From: Rhizobium sp. ICMP 5592
GTDB lineage: Bacteria; Pseudomonadota; Alphaproteobacteria; Rhizobiales; Rhizobiaceae
DNA length: 64,000 bases
NCBI RefSeq assembly: GCF_009498525.1
Contig: NZ_QSNT01000002.1
Span: forward strand, 1,488,001-1,552,000
Direction of reading: 5' to 3'
Below the pieces are notes generated by a model, which did no database searches, was not told where the DNA came from, and saw only the letters and a program-made list of their open reading frames with translations. Position numbers and translations under genes: made by a program. How positions within the stretch are numbered: position 1 is the stretch's first letter; each line of letters starts with the position of its first letter. This document shows positions 28,852 to 38,556 of the stretch, in pieces.

Positions 28852-30468
28852 ATGAGACTTTGGCAATTGATCGCGGCGAATGCAGTGGTTTTGTTGAGCG
28901 CGGGGGTTAGTGCAGCTCAAGGCATGCCGACACCGGAAGAAGCGCATTGCATGGCTCTGCGCGGGATGTTGATTTCTCCGGACAAGATCGGCGAGCCGGC
29001 CCGCCGCGCCACCGTCTATTCCGCCGATCTCGTCAAAGGCGACCAAGCCGCCGGCAGCGGTTTCTGCAAGGTGCTTGGCGGGATCGAGCCTGTTGATCCC
29101 AAGGCGCCGAACATCAATTTCCAAATCAATCTGCCGCTGACCTGGAACGACAAGATCATCCAGTACGGCGGCGGAGGCTACGACGGAACGTTGATCGAAG
29201 CGGTCAAGAACGTTTCCTTCGGATCCGACGCGGTCCAGACGCCTCTGCAGCGCGGCTATGTCACCTTCGGCAGCGACAGCGGCCACCAATCGCCATCGGT
29301 GCTCGACGGCAAATTCCTCTTGAACGATGAGGCCCTGGCCAATTTCGGCGGGTTGCAAATCAAGAAGACCCACGATGTCGCAATGGCAGTGGTCGCCGCC
29401 TATTACGGCAAGAAGCCGCAGAAGACCTATATTCAAGGCAATTCGCAAGGCGGACACGAATCCCTGATTGCGATCCAGCGCTGGCCAGCCGACTACGATG
29501 GCGCCATCGTTACCCATCCAGCCAACCCCTTCTCGGCCCTGCAGCTTTCCGGCAATCATCTCGCGAAGGCGTTCTATCGGAAGGGCGGCTATCTGAGCCC
29601 TGCCAAAGTCGAGCTGCTCAATTCTGCCGTCGCCAAAGCATGCGACAAGCTCGATGGTGTCGAAGATGGCCTTATTTCGAATACGGCTGCATGCGACGCG
29701 ACCTTCAAGGTGGAAGACCTTCGCTGCGGAAGCGGAAAAGATGAAGGCGACACATGCCTTTCAGACGCCCAGATCGAGGTCCTGAAGACGATCAATACGC
29801 CCTACAAGTCTCCGGTGAGGCTGGAGGACGGTGTCGACGGTTTCGCGCGCTGGCCGATCTTTCAAGGCGGCGATCTCTATGGCCTGTGGGGTTTCGGCTT
29901 ATCGCCGGACCTGACAGATCCGCCGACACCCGTTGCCAATTTCGGTCTTGCGGTCCTTGCCGATCCATTGATCCGCTACGCCATCGTGCGCGATCCTAAA
30001 TTCAACACGATGACGTTCGATCCGGCAAAATATGCCAAGCGCATCGCGGAAGTTTCCAAACTGACCGATGCAAACAGCGCCGACTTATCCGCATTCGAAA
30101 AGCGCGGTGGCAGAATGCTGCTGATGCACGGCACCACCGATTTCGCGATCTCGCCCTACAATACGGTTTCCTATTATGAGCGCGTGATCAAAACGATGGG
30201 GATGGAGAATGCCCATGACTTCATGCGCTTCTATCTCGTACCGGGTTTCGGCCATGGCAGCGGCAAGTTCATCGCCGCCTGGGATCCCCTGACGGCGCTG
30301 GAGAACTGGGTCGAAAAGGGAAAAGCTCCGGAGAATCTGACCGTCAGCGATGCCGGCAAGGACGGTGGCGGCCGCACGCGGCCAATGTGCGAATATCCGT
30401 CCTATCCGCGATACAAGCCGAGGGCGACGGATATGAACAAGGCGGAGAATTTCGAATGCACGAAATGA
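28852..30468 (+). CDS. Secreted tannase/feruloyl esterase family protein
   Basis: A 538-residue secreted serine esterase of the tannase/feruloyl esterase family, which splits ester bonds of plant phenolics such as gallate or ferulate esters. It has a signal peptide (to about Ala22), the nucleophile motif GNSQGG with Ser198, a late Asp in MLLMHGTTDFAISPYN, and His in PGFGHGSGKF. The start at 28852 is set by a strong aaggaggagg site. It lies between ugpE and the inverted ugpC, so it appears to have been inserted into or moved within the ugp operon. Confidence 0.85.
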   Translation: MRLWQLIAANAVVLLSAGVSAAQGMPTPEEAHCMALRGMLISPDKIGEPARRATVYSADLVKGDQAAGSGFCKVLGGIEPVDPKAPNINFQINLPLTWNDKIIQYGGGGYDGTLIEAVKNVSFGSDAVQTPLQRGYVTFGSDSGHQSPSVLDGKFLLNDEALANFGGLQIKKTHDVAMAVVAAYYGKKPQKTYIQGNSQGGHESLIAIQRWPADYDGAIVTHPANPFSALQLSGNHLAKAFYRKGGYLSPAKVELLNSAVAKACDKLDGVEDGLISNTAACDATFKVEDLRCGSGKDEGDTCLSDAQIEVLKTINTPYKSPVRLEDGVDGFARWPIFQGGDLYGLWGFGLSPDLTDPPTPVANFGLAVLADPLIRYAIVRDPKFNTMTFDPAKYAKRIAEVSKLTDANSADLSAFEKRGGRMLLMHGTTDFAISPYNTVSYYERVIKTMGMENAHDFMRFYLVPGFGHGSGKFIAAWDPLTALENWVEKGKAPENLTVSDAGKDGGGRTRPMCEYPSYPRYKPRATDMNKAENFECTK

Positions 30469-30528
30469 TCCGCAGCCAGGTTTAAAGTCCGGATTACGGC
30501 CGCAGCCGATCATAGCTCCGCATCATAG

Positions 30529-30561
30529 AAAAAGCCCGGAAATCGGTCAGGATTTCCGGGC
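30529..30561 (-). terminator. Terminator after ugpC
   Basis: A perfect 11-bp stem (30534-30544 with 30551-30561), 6-nt loop and, read leftward, T5. It lies 28 nt past the ugpC stop. Confidence 0.85.
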
Positions 30562-30588
30562 GCACTTGCTGAAAATTGATAGCTGAAA

Positions 30589-31701
30589 TCAGTTCGCCAT
30601 CACCTTGAGAGGCGTGACGGTGGCGATAGCGTCGAGTCTCAGGCCGGTGTCCTGGGCGAAGAGATGGATGTTGTCTCGCGGCAGCTCCAGCGCCACGGCC
30701 TGGCCGGTTTCACCGGATGTATGGTCGGAGACCGCGACGGCGAAGCTGGAGCCGTTGATATCGCAATGGATGACACGGCCGGAGCCGAGCTCCTCGACGA
30801 AATCCACCGTTGCCGGAACAGCGCCTGGCGTGCCCGCCGGCACGAGACGCGCGTGTTCCGGACGAATACCTAGCGCGACCGTCTGGCCGGCATGGCGCTT
30901 GCCGATATTGGCATCGATGGAGAACGGCAACCCGTCGAAAATGAACTGCTCGCCATTCGCCGAGAAGGTGCCTTCAAGGAAGTTCATGGCCGGCGAGCCG
31001 ATGAAGGAGCCGACGAACCGGGTGCGCGGCGTGTTGTAAACCTCAAGCGGCGTGCCGACCTGCTCGACATTGCCCTTGTACATGACCACCAGTTTGTCGG
31101 CGAGCGTCATGGCCTCGACCTGATCGTGGGTGACGAAGACGGAAGTGGCCGACAGGCGCTTGTGCAGGCGGCGGATTTCGACGCGCATCTGCACGCGCAA
31201 CTTGGCGTCAAGGTTGGAGAGCGGCTCATCGAAGAGGAAAACCTTCGGCTCGCGGATGATGGCGCGGCCCATGGCGACGCGCTGGCGCTGGCCGCCGGAA
31301 AGCTCGGCCGGTTTGCGGTCGAGGAAGTCTTCCAGACCGACGATGCGGGCGGTTTCCTTGATGCGACGGTCACGCTCGGCGCGCGGCACGCCGGCCACCT
31401 TCAGGGCATAGCCCATATTGGCGGCGACATTCATGTGCGGGTAAAGCGCGTAGTTCTGGAAGACCATGGCACAGCCACGCTCACGCGGCTCGAGCTGATT
31501 GACGACCTTGTCGTCGATGACGATCTCGCCCGAAGTGATGTCCTCAAGACCGGCGATCATGCGCAGCAGGGTGGATTTGCCACAACCGGATGGACCGAGA
31601 ATGACGACGAATTCACCGGAACGGAAATTCAGGTCGACGCCATGCACGACCGGATTGCGCCCATAAGCCTTGCGAACCTGCTCGATCCGGATTTCTGCCA
31701 T
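30589..31701 (-). CDS. ugpC: ABC transporter ATP-binding protein (UgpC-like)
   Basis: The ATPase of a carbohydrate importer, 370 residues from ATG 31701. Walker A is GPSGCGKST, the signature [15 protein letters not shown], Walker [13 protein letters not shown], switch His in [11 protein letters not shown]; a C-terminal TOBE/MalK-type domain follows ([12 protein letters not shown]). It is the natural partner of UgpBAE but is encoded on the opposite strand 2.1 kb from ugpE, with the tannase-like gene between. Confidence 0.92.
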   Translation of the reverse strand: MAEIRIEQVRKAYGRNPVVHGVDLNFRSGEFVVILGPSGCGKSTLLRMIAGLEDITSGEIVIDDKVVNQLEPRERGCAMVFQNYALYPHMNVAANMGYALKVAGVPRAERDRRIKETARIVGLEDFLDRKPAELSGGQRQRVAMGRAIIREPKVFLFDEPLSNLDAKLRVQMRVEIRRLHKRLSATSVFVTHDQVEAMTLADKLVVMYKGNVEQVGTPLEVYNTPRTRFVGSFIGSPAMNFLEGTFSANGEQFIFDGLPFSIDANIGKRHAGQTVALGIRPEHARLVPAGTPGAVPATVDFVEELGSGRVIHCDINGSSFAVAVSDHTSGETGQAVALELPRDNIHLFAQDTGLRLDAIATVTPLKVMAN

Positions 31702-31835
31702 CTTATTTTCCCTGCCTGTCATCTCTGGGCCTGCCAGTTGGCTGGACTGCTAGCGAACTTGCATTACAGAACGGTGACAGGATCAGGCGAATTGGCTCGA
31801 GCGCAGGCTTTTCAGCATATCCGGCGCGTCCAGGG

Positions 31836-32666
31836 CTACTCTGCGGGGTGCGGAGTCGGATGATGGCCCGGGGCCTGTCGCGGACGACGGCCGCCTGTAA
31901 TGCGTCTGACAACGCGGAAATAAAGGCTGTAGGGCAGGAATCTCATGAGTTTCATCTTGTAGGTGAAGCTCTTCGGGAAGGTGATTTCGAATGACGGTGA
32001 CTTCAGACCAGCGGCAATCGCCGTGGCGGCATCATCGCTCGACAGCAGCCCCGGCATCGGAAACTTGTTCTTTGCCGTCAGCGGCGTCTCGACGAAGCCC
32101 GGCGCAACCAGCTGGATGCGGATGCCGACACGGCCGAGGTCGAAATTCAGGCTTTCGGCCATGTTGATCAGCGCCGCCTTGGTGGCGCCGTAGGCAGCGC
32201 CTCCCGGCAAGCCGCCATAGCCCGCAGCGGAGGAGACGATCGCGATCTGGCCATGCCCTCTCGCCCGCATATGACGCACCGCCGGCACCAGACAGTTGAC
32301 GACGCCATGCAGATTGACGGCGAAGCTGCGGTCGAACACATCATGATTCAAATCTTCGGCGCGCGCCGGCAGAAAGATGCCGGCATTGAGGACGACCAGT
32401 GTCAGCGGGCCATGCTGGTATTCGATCGCTGCAACAGTGTGCTCCATGTCTTCGGCACTGGTAACATCGCCGTCGAGGACGACGATACTGCCGGAGAGCT
32501 TGCTTGCTTCCGCCTGCAGCTCCAGCAGCTTGTCGTGACGACGTGCAGTGACAGCAACCTTGTAGCCCTCGCCCGCGAGCTTCAGCGCCAGCGCACGGCC
32601 AATCCCGGAGCTCGCACCGGTGATCCAGGCCACTCCATGTTCGGGACGGGCGATGAATGGGTTCAT
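31836..32666 (-). CDS. Short-chain dehydrogenase/reductase
   Basis: A 276-residue classical SDR. The cofactor motif TGASSGIG is near residue 16, followed by NAGIFLPA, the catalytic SSAAGYGGLPGGAAYGATK (Ser, Tyr and Lys), and VAPGFVETPL. Arg residues after the first beta strand (TARRHDK) suggest NADPH. A C-terminal extension ends in Pro/His-rich sequence. Substrate unknown. It lies 134 bp upstream of ugpC on the same strand. Confidence 0.85.
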   Translation of the reverse strand: MNPFIARPEHGVAWITGASSGIGRALALKLAGEGYKVAVTARRHDKLLELQAEASKLSGSIVVLDGDVTSAEDMEHTVAAIEYQHGPLTLVVLNAGIFLPARAEDLNHDVFDRSFAVNLHGVVNCLVPAVRHMRARGHGQIAIVSSAAGYGGLPGGAAYGATKAALINMAESLNFDLGRVGIRIQLVAPGFVETPLTAKNKFPMPGLLSSDDAATAIAAGLKSPSFEITFPKSFTYKMKLMRFLPYSLYFRVVRRITGGRRPRQAPGHHPTPHPAE

Positions 32667-32964
32667 GGCTTTTCTCCTCGGCTGGCGACCTGCCCGGATG
32701 CCGCATTCAGGCGGTCTTCCTCAGCATTTTAGGACTAACGCATCATTGTGGCCGCTTTCGGCCAACATGAGGCAGGCATGGTCGAAATCCGTGCCGGCCG
32801 GACGGAGGAGCGGACTTTCCGAAGACAACCTGCGGAGTCTTTTGTCATCCAAGTGGAATTTTGCGGCCCGGACGAGGAGCATGGAACAGAATTTCTTGCC
32901 TATACTGCCTTGTGAAGGGAAAAGACCGTTCTTACAGTAGTGCTGAACAGAAGGCAGAGATTCC

Positions 32965-34005
32965 ATGACCGTCCATCCCTCCGTCCTAGAAGCAATCGGC
33001 AACACGCCATTGATCAAGCTCAAGGGAGCCTCCGAGGCGACGGGCTCGACCATTCTCGGCAAGGCGGAGTTTTTAAACCCCGGCCAGTCGGTCAAGGATC
33101 GCGCCGCGCTCTACATCATCCGCGATGCGGAGAAGAAGGGCTTGCTGAAGCCCGGCGGCGTCATCGTCGAGGGGACCGCGGGCAATACCGGTATCGGCCT
33201 GACCCTGGTCGCCAAGGCGCTCGGCTACCGCACCGTCATCGTCATTCCGGAAACGCAGAGCCAGGAAAAGAAGGACGCGCTGAAGCTACTCGGCGCCGAG
33301 CTCGTCGAAGTGCCAGCGGTTCCCTACAAGAACCCCAACAACTACGTGAAGCTTTCCGGCCGGCTTGCCGCGCAATTGGCAAAGACCGAGCCGAACGGCG
33401 CGATCTGGGCTAACCAGTTCGACAACGTCGCCAACCGGCAGGCGCATATCGAGACCACGGCCAAGGAAATCTGGGCCGATACCAACGGCAAGATCGACGG
33501 CTTCATCTGCTCGGTCGGCTCCGGCGGCACGCTGGCGGGTGTGGCCATGGGCCTGCACGCCTTCAACAAGGACATCAAGATCGGCATCGCCGATCCGGAA
33601 GGGGCCGCCCTTTACGAATTCTATAAGAATGGCGAGCTGAAATCCTCCGGCTCCTCGATCACAGAAGGCATCGGCCAGGGCCGCGTGACAGCAAACCTGG
33701 AAGGTTTCACGCCCGATTACGTCTATCAGGTCACCGATGCCGAAGCCCTGCCCTATGTCTTCGATCTCGTCGAATATGAAGGTCTTTGCCTCGGCGGCTC
33801 GACGGCCATCAACATTGCCGGCGCGGTGCGCCTGGCTAGGGATCTCGGCCCCGGCCACACGATCGTGACCATCCTCTGCGACTACGGCAATCGCTATCAG
33901 TCCAAGCTTTTCAATCCGGATTTCCTGAAATCGAAGGGCCTGCCGCTGCCGTCATATCTTGCGAAGAGCTCCGATATTCCGATCCCTTACGAAAACCAAG
34001 CGTGA
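32965..34005 (+). CDS. cysK: Cysteine synthase (O-acetylserine sulfhydrylase)
   Basis: A PLP enzyme making cysteine from O-acetylserine and sulfide. The 346-residue protein has the PLP lysine Lys44 in LNPGQSVKDR, the substrate loop VEGTAGNTGIGL, and the phosphate-binding SVGSGGTLAGVA. It is a little longer than typical CysK at the C-terminus. It begins a rightward operon: alaX starts 4 nt later, then sseA and a GNAT gene, so a role in sulfur amino-acid handling fits. Confidence 0.9.
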   Translation: MTVHPSVLEAIGNTPLIKLKGASEATGSTILGKAEFLNPGQSVKDRAALYIIRDAEKKGLLKPGGVIVEGTAGNTGIGLTLVAKALGYRTVIVIPETQSQEKKDALKLLGAELVEVPAVPYKNPNNYVKLSGRLAAQLAKTEPNGAIWANQFDNVANRQAHIETTAKEIWADTNGKIDGFICSVGSGGTLAGVAMGLHAFNKDIKIGIADPEGAALYEFYKNGELKSSGSSITEGIGQGRVTANLEGFTPDYVYQVTDAEALPYVFDLVEYEGLCLGGSTAINIAGAVRLARDLGPGHTIVTILCDYGNRYQSKLFNPDFLKSKGLPLPSYLAKSSDIPIPYENQA

Positions 34006-34009
34006 CGTC

Positions 34010-34747
34010 ATGCCCGTGAATGCCCTTTATCGTGACGACTTCTATCTCTCGACCGCCGAAGCCGTCGTCACAGCAATTCACGAGGATGGGGGCATCGAGC
34101 TCGACCAGACCTGCTTCTATGCCACTTCGGGTGGACAACCGGGCGACACCGGTTTCTTCGAGCGCGCAGACGGTTCGAAGATCATGTTGGGACAGACCAG
34201 GCACGGGCCGATCAAGGACATCATTATCCATGTGCCGCTCGAGGGCGAGGCGCAGCTTATCCTCGGCGAGAAGCTGGTGCTGCATGTCGACTGGCCGCGC
34301 CGGTACAAATTGATGCGTATGCACACCGCCTGTCACCTGCTCTCCGTCGTCTGCCAATATCCGATCACCGGCGCGGCTGTCGGCGAGGATGAAAGCCGCG
34401 TCGATTTCGACATGAGCGAGACGATCGACAAGGACGAGGTGACGGCGAAGATGATGGCACTCGTCAACGAGAACCATCCCGTCTTCGTGCAATGGATCAC
34501 GGATGAGGAGCTGGCGGCCAATCCGGGCATCGTCAAATCCAAGAACGTGCGCCCGCCCGTTGGCCTCGGCCGCGTCAGCCTTGTCTGCATCGGCGAGAAT
34601 TCCGCCGTTGACAGCCAGCCCTGCGGCGGCACACATGTGTCGGAGACGCAGGAAGTCGGGGCAGTCCATATCGCCAAGATCGAGAAGAAGGGCAAGGAGA
34701 ACCGCCGCTTCCGCATCCGTTTCGGCACGCCCACGGACGACGCGTAA
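34010..34747 (+). CDS. alaX: Alanyl-tRNA editing protein AlaX
   Basis: A free-standing editing domain related to the alanyl-tRNA synthetase C-terminus, which hydrolyses mischarged Ser-tRNA-Ala. The zinc site is complete: His105 and His109 (RMHTACHLL), Cys205 and His209 (PCGGTHV). The 245-residue length suits the longer AlaX form. The ATG at 34010 comes 4 nt after the cysK stop, indicating translational coupling. Confidence 0.88.
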   Translation: MPVNALYRDDFYLSTAEAVVTAIHEDGGIELDQTCFYATSGGQPGDTGFFERADGSKIMLGQTRHGPIKDIIIHVPLEGEAQLILGEKLVLHVDWPRRYKLMRMHTACHLLSVVCQYPITGAAVGEDESRVDFDMSETIDKDEVTAKMMALVNENHPVFVQWITDEELAANPGIVKSKNVRPPVGLGRVSLVCIGENSAVDSQPCGGTHVSETQEVGAVHIAKIEKKGKENRRFRIRFGTPTDDA

Positions 34748-34811
34748 AGCCGGCCAAGTCCCACATCCTGACACAACCCCCAGAATCAAAAGTAGGCAGG
34801 GAGAGATCATC

Positions 34812-35669
34812 ATGACAGCGGAGAAAAGCCGTTTCGTCGTATCCGCCGATTGGCTGCAGAACGAATTGGGCGCCAAGGATCTGCGCATCCTCGACGCCTC
34901 CTTCTATCTGCCAGCGCAGAAGCGCGATGCCGATGCCGAATATGCCAGTGGCCATATTCCCGGTGCCATCCGCTTCGATCAGGACAAGGTCGCCGATCAT
35001 TCCACCGGCCTGCCGCATACGGTTCCCTCACCGGAATTCTTCGCGGCCGAGGTCGGCAAGCTCGGTGTCAGCGAAAATGATCGCATCGTCGTCTATGACG
35101 GCCCCGGCCTCTTTGCCTCGCCGCGCGTCTGGTGGCTGTTCCGCGCCGTGATGGGCGCAAAGAACGTCTTCGTGCTCGACGGCGGCCTGGATGGCTGGAA
35201 GGCCGAAGGACGGCCACTGGAAACTGCCCTGCCCGCATTTGCGCCCACGACCTTCAAGCCGAATTTCAATGCTGCCCGCGTCGTCTCCTTCGACGAGATG
35301 CGTGGCATTGTCGATAGTGGCTCCCTGCAGATTGCCGACGCCCGCAGCGCCGGCCGCTTCGCCGCCACCGAACCGGAACCGCGCGAAGGGATGCGCTCCG
35401 GCCATATGCCAGGTGCCAAAAACCTGCCATCTGGCGTCTTCGCCGTGAACGGCAAGTTCAAGTCCCTGTCGGAACTTCGCGAGACGATCGAGAAGGCTGG
35501 CATCGATCTGGAAAAGCCCGTCGTGACCACCTGCGGTTCCGGAATCACCGCCGCCATCATCACGCTGGCGCTCGAATCGCTCGGCCATGACAGTAACCGG
35601 CTCTATGACGGCTCGTGGTCGGAATGGGGCAGCCGGCCGGATACGCCCATCGTCACCGGAAAAGACTGA
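34812..35669 (+). CDS. sseA: 3-mercaptopyruvate sulfurtransferase
   Basis: A two-domain rhodanese of 285 residues. The first domain (VSADWLQNELGAKDLRILDA, SGHIPGA) lacks an active Cys, while the second ends in the active loop TTCGSGIT, with Cys241. CGSG-I/V-T is the 3-mercaptopyruvate sulfurtransferase type rather than thiosulfate type. It follows alaX by 64 nt and precedes the GNAT gene by 3 nt, in the same operon as the cysteine synthase. Confidence 0.92.
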   Translation: MTAEKSRFVVSADWLQNELGAKDLRILDASFYLPAQKRDADAEYASGHIPGAIRFDQDKVADHSTGLPHTVPSPEFFAAEVGKLGVSENDRIVVYDGPGLFASPRVWWLFRAVMGAKNVFVLDGGLDGWKAEGRPLETALPAFAPTTFKPNFNAARVVSFDEMRGIVDSGSLQIADARSAGRFAATEPEPREGMRSGHMPGAKNLPSGVFAVNGKFKSLSELRETIEKAGIDLEKPVVTTCGSGITAAIITLALESLGHDSNRLYDGSWSEWGSRPDTPIVTGKD

Positions 35670-35672
35670 GCG

Positions 35673-36239
35673 TTGCGGCCCGTGAAGACGCCCTCGTCGC
35701 TCAAGGTTCATATAACCCGGCTGGAAATGACGGCGCCGCCCAAGGCGAGCCTGGCTGTGCCCGTCAACATCCAGACGGCGATCATGCGTGCGCCGGGAAT
35801 TCCGCTGCCCTTCTACCGCTATCTCTATCGCCAGGTCGGCGCTCGCTGGCATTGGGTCGACCGGCTTCGCATGTCCGACGAAGAATTGACCGCTGTCCTG
35901 AACGACCAGCGCAACGATATCAGCGTGCTTTATGTCAACGGCGCACCGGCCGGCTTTTTCGAATATTTCCGTGAGGATGAGGAGACGATCGAGCTCAGCC
36001 ATTTCGGTCTGATCGAACACGCGCTCGGCCTCGGCATCGGCAAATGGTTCCTGCTGCAGTCGCTCTACGCCATATGGACGCTGAACCCGCAGCGTGTCAC
36101 CACGACCACCAACAATCTCGACCATCCGCGCGCGCTTCAGCTCTACCAGATGTTTGGCTTCTCCCCGGTCTCGACCGGTGAAGGCATCGTGCGACCACTG
36201 AGCGACAAGGAATTGCTGGAGCTGGCGAAAAGGGCCTGA
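35673..36239 (+). CDS. GNAT family N-acetyltransferase
   Basis: A 188-residue acetyltransferase with the GNAT core: beta strand LYVNGAPAGFFEYF, ELSHFGLIEHALGLGIGKWF (acetyl-CoA loop) and NNLDHPRALQLYQMFGF at the C-terminal side. The likely start is TTG at 35673, 3 nt after sseA, with a GTG three codons later as alternative; an ATG (35727) would lose 18 residues. Substrate unknown. Confidence 0.82.
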   Translation: MRPVKTPSSLKVHITRLEMTAPPKASLAVPVNIQTAIMRAPGIPLPFYRYLYRQVGARWHWVDRLRMSDEELTAVLNDQRNDISVLYVNGAPAGFFEYFREDEETIELSHFGLIEHALGLGIGKWFLLQSLYAIWTLNPQRVTTTTNNLDHPRALQLYQMFGFSPVSTGEGIVRPLSDKELLELAKRA

Positions 36240-36311
36240 CGGCAGGAATCGGGTGGTTTCTGCCGCCCTTGCGGCGCATCACATGGCGAACCTCAAGCAA
36301 GGAGATTTGTC

Positions 36312-36821
36312 ATGTCCATCATCGCTTTCGCCGCCATGCCCACATCCGATGCAGAAAACCTCTGGAATGGCGGCGCGGATGCCTACGGTCACCAGCCGGA
36401 GACAATGACCTCCGACGGCCCCGGCCATCCTTGCCGTCATTGCCTGCGCAATATCGATGCGGGCCAAGCGTTTCTCGTTTTCTCCTATCGGCCGTTTCCG
36501 GAATTGCAGCCCTATGCCGAGACCGGGCCGGTCTTCCTGCATAAGGAACCCTGCGAACGCTATGCCGCCGAGGAAGTCCTGCCGCCGGTGCTGACGACCA
36601 GCCCCGATTTTATCGTGCGCGGCTATGGTGAGAACAACCGCATCGTCTATGGCACCGGCGCCGTAACGCCGATCCGTGATATCCCCACCTATGCGGCGGA
36701 ATTGCTGGGGCGCGATGGCATTGCCTATGTGCATGTCCGCTCAGCGCGCAACAATTGCTATCAATGCCGGATCGATAAAAAGGAGGCGCCGGCATACGGT
36801 GATGCCGGCGCCTCCATCTGA
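36312..36821 (+). CDS. DUF1203 family protein
   Basis: A 169-residue protein with the DUF1203 pattern: HPCRHCLRNIDAGQAFLVFS, PFPELQPYAETGPVFLH, and RNNCYQCRI near the end. The paired Cys residues suggest metal or redox chemistry, but the function is unknown. Its last 14 codons coincide with the terminator stem of the convergent ald gene, so the tail KKEAPAYGDAGASI may reflect the hairpin rather than protein function. Ribosome site caaggag lies before the ATG. Confidence 0.8.
   Translation: MSIIAFAAMPTSDAENLWNGGADAYGHQPETMTSDGPGHPCRHCLRNIDAGQAFLVFSYRPFPELQPYAETGPVFLHKEPCERYAAEEVLPPVLTTSPDFIVRGYGENNRIVYGTGAVTPIRDIPTYAAELLGRDGIAYVHVRSARNNCYQCRIDKKEAPAYGDAGASI
36777..36816 (-). terminator. Terminator of ald, inside the DUF1203 gene
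   Basis: A perfect 14-bp stem (36782-36795 with 36802-36815), 6-nt loop, and an A5 run that reads as T5 leftward. It lies 22 nt past the ald stop and wholly within the coding end of the convergent gene. Confidence 0.85.
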
Positions 36822-36837
36822 CGTAGCGCGATGGGCT

Positions 36838-37956
36838 TTACGCTACGTTCAAGACGCTTTCCGGCGCGAAGGCTTCGTAGCCCAGCGCCTCCGCCACCGG
36901 CTTGTTGGTGACGCGGCCCTTATGCACGTTGAGGCCATTGCGCAAATGCTTGTCCTCGGCGATCGCCCGCAGGCCACGGTCGGCCAATGCTAGTCCGTGA
37001 TAGATGGTGGCGTTGTTCAACGCATGTGCCGAGGTGACAGGAACGGCGCCCGGCATGTTGGCGACGCAATAATGCACGACGCCGTCGACCTCGTAGGTCG
37101 GCTCGGAATGGGTGGTGGCATGCGAGGTTTCGAAACAGCCGCCCTGATCGATGGCAACGTCGACGATGACCGAGCCCTTCTTCATGCCGGACAGCATTTC
37201 GCGCGTGACCAGCTTCGGCGCGGCGGCACCGGGGATCAGAACGGCGCCGATGACGAGATCGGCGGAAAAGACCTCTTCTTCCAGCGCCAGAATGCTGGAA
37301 TAGCGGGTGTGGACGCGGCCATTGAAGATATCGTCCAGCTGGCGCAGACGCGGCAACGAGCGATCGAGGATGCTGACATCAGCACCGAGGCCCGCCGCCA
37401 TCTTGGCGGCATGCAGGCCGACGACACCGCCGCCGATGATTGCCACCTTGGCCGGCAAAACGCCGGGTACGCCGCCCAACAGGATGCCGAGGCCGCCATT
37501 GGCCTTCTGCAAGGCGGTTGCGCCCGCCTGGATCGACAGGCGGCCGGCGACCTCCGACATCGGCGCTAGCAGCGGCAAGCCACCGCGCTCATCGGTGACG
37601 GTTTCATAGGCGATGGCGGTGACACCCGAGGCGATCAGGCCCTTGGTCTGCTCCGGATCGGGCGCGAGATGCAGGTAGGTGTAGAGAAGCTGGCCGTCGC
37701 GCAGCTGCGCCCATTCGGACGGCTGCGGTTCCTTGACCTTCACGATCATGTCGCACTTCTCGAAGATGTCCTTCGCGCTGGCGGCGATCCTCGCACCGGC
37801 GGCAACATAGGCGTGGTCGTCGGCGCCTATGCCGGCACCGGCCTTAGTCTCGACCCAGACCTCGTGGCCGTGAGCCACATATTCGCGGACCGACGCAGGC
37901 GTCAGGCCGACGCGGTATTCGTGGTTCTTGATCTCTTTCGGGCAACCGACACACAT
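36838..37956 (-). CDS. ald: Alanine dehydrogenase
   Basis: NAD-dependent alanine dehydrogenase, converting alanine to pyruvate and ammonia, important for bacteroid and soil nitrogen metabolism. The 372-residue protein from ATG 37956 has the N-terminal [14 protein letters not shown], pyruvate-site Lys and His ([16 protein letters not shown]), and the Rossmann loop [20 protein letters not shown]. It diverges from an Lrp-type regulator 132 bp away, the usual ald arrangement. Confidence 0.95.
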   Translation of the reverse strand: MCVGCPKEIKNHEYRVGLTPASVREYVAHGHEVWVETKAGAGIGADDHAYVAAGARIAASAKDIFEKCDMIVKVKEPQPSEWAQLRDGQLLYTYLHLAPDPEQTKGLIASGVTAIAYETVTDERGGLPLLAPMSEVAGRLSIQAGATALQKANGGLGILLGGVPGVLPAKVAIIGGGVVGLHAAKMAAGLGADVSILDRSLPRLRQLDDIFNGRVHTRYSSILALEEEVFSADLVIGAVLIPGAAAPKLVTREMLSGMKKGSVIVDVAIDQGGCFETSHATTHSEPTYEVDGVVHYCVANMPGAVPVTSAHALNNATIYHGLALADRGLRAIAEDKHLRNGLNVHKGRVTNKPVAEALGYEAFAPESVLNVA

Positions 37957-38088
37957 ATCATTCCTCCCTGAATGCCTGCCCCGAATGAGACCACCTCCGC
38001 CTTGAAATGTCCTTGCAAAGAGAATTTGCGCGGCGGTCATTTTTCGTGAATTATTGTGCAAAAGGAAAATTCTTCGAAGGATCTTCGA

Positions 38089-38550
38089 ATGTCTGACCTC
38101 GACGCCATGGATCGTTCGATCCTACGGGTGCTGCAGCAAAACGCCAGGATCACCAATGCCGAGCTTGCCGAAAAGGTCGGTCTGTCGCCGTCGGCCTGTT
38201 CGCGTCGGCTCGACATTCTGGAGAAGAGCGGCGTTATCGGCGGCTATCATGCGCGGCTGTCGCACAAGGCGCTGGACTACAAGATGATCGCCATGGTACA
38301 TATTTCGCTGTCCGGCCAGTTCGCCAAGACGCTTTCGGAATTCGAGGCGGCGGTGAAACTGTGTCCGAACGTGCTCGGCTGCTACCTGATGTCCGGCGAA
38401 TACGACTATATCCTGCGCATCGCGGCGCGCGATCTCGAGGACTACGAGCGTATCCACCGCGACTGGCTCTCCGCCTTGCCGCATGTGGTGAAGATCAATT
38501 CCAGCTTCGCGCTGCGCGAGGTCATCGACCGGCCGAATGTCGGTCTTTGA
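38089..38550 (+). CDS. aldR: Lrp/AsnC family regulator (AldR-like)
   Basis: A 153-residue Lrp/AsnC regulator: N-terminal helix-turn-helix ([20 protein letters not shown] and [13 protein letters not shown]) and C-terminal RAM ligand domain ([20 protein letters not shown]). Divergent from ald, it probably activates ald in response to alanine, as AldR does in rhizobia. The start at 38089 was chosen for family length. Repeats of tcttcgaa lie just before it (38071-38088) and may be binding sites. Confidence 0.85.
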   Translation: MSDLDAMDRSILRVLQQNARITNAELAEKVGLSPSACSRRLDILEKSGVIGGYHARLSHKALDYKMIAMVHISLSGQFAKTLSEFEAAVKLCPNVLGCYLMSGEYDYILRIAARDLEDYERIHRDWLSALPHVVKINSSFALREVIDRPNVGL

Positions 38551-38556
38551 GCCGGA

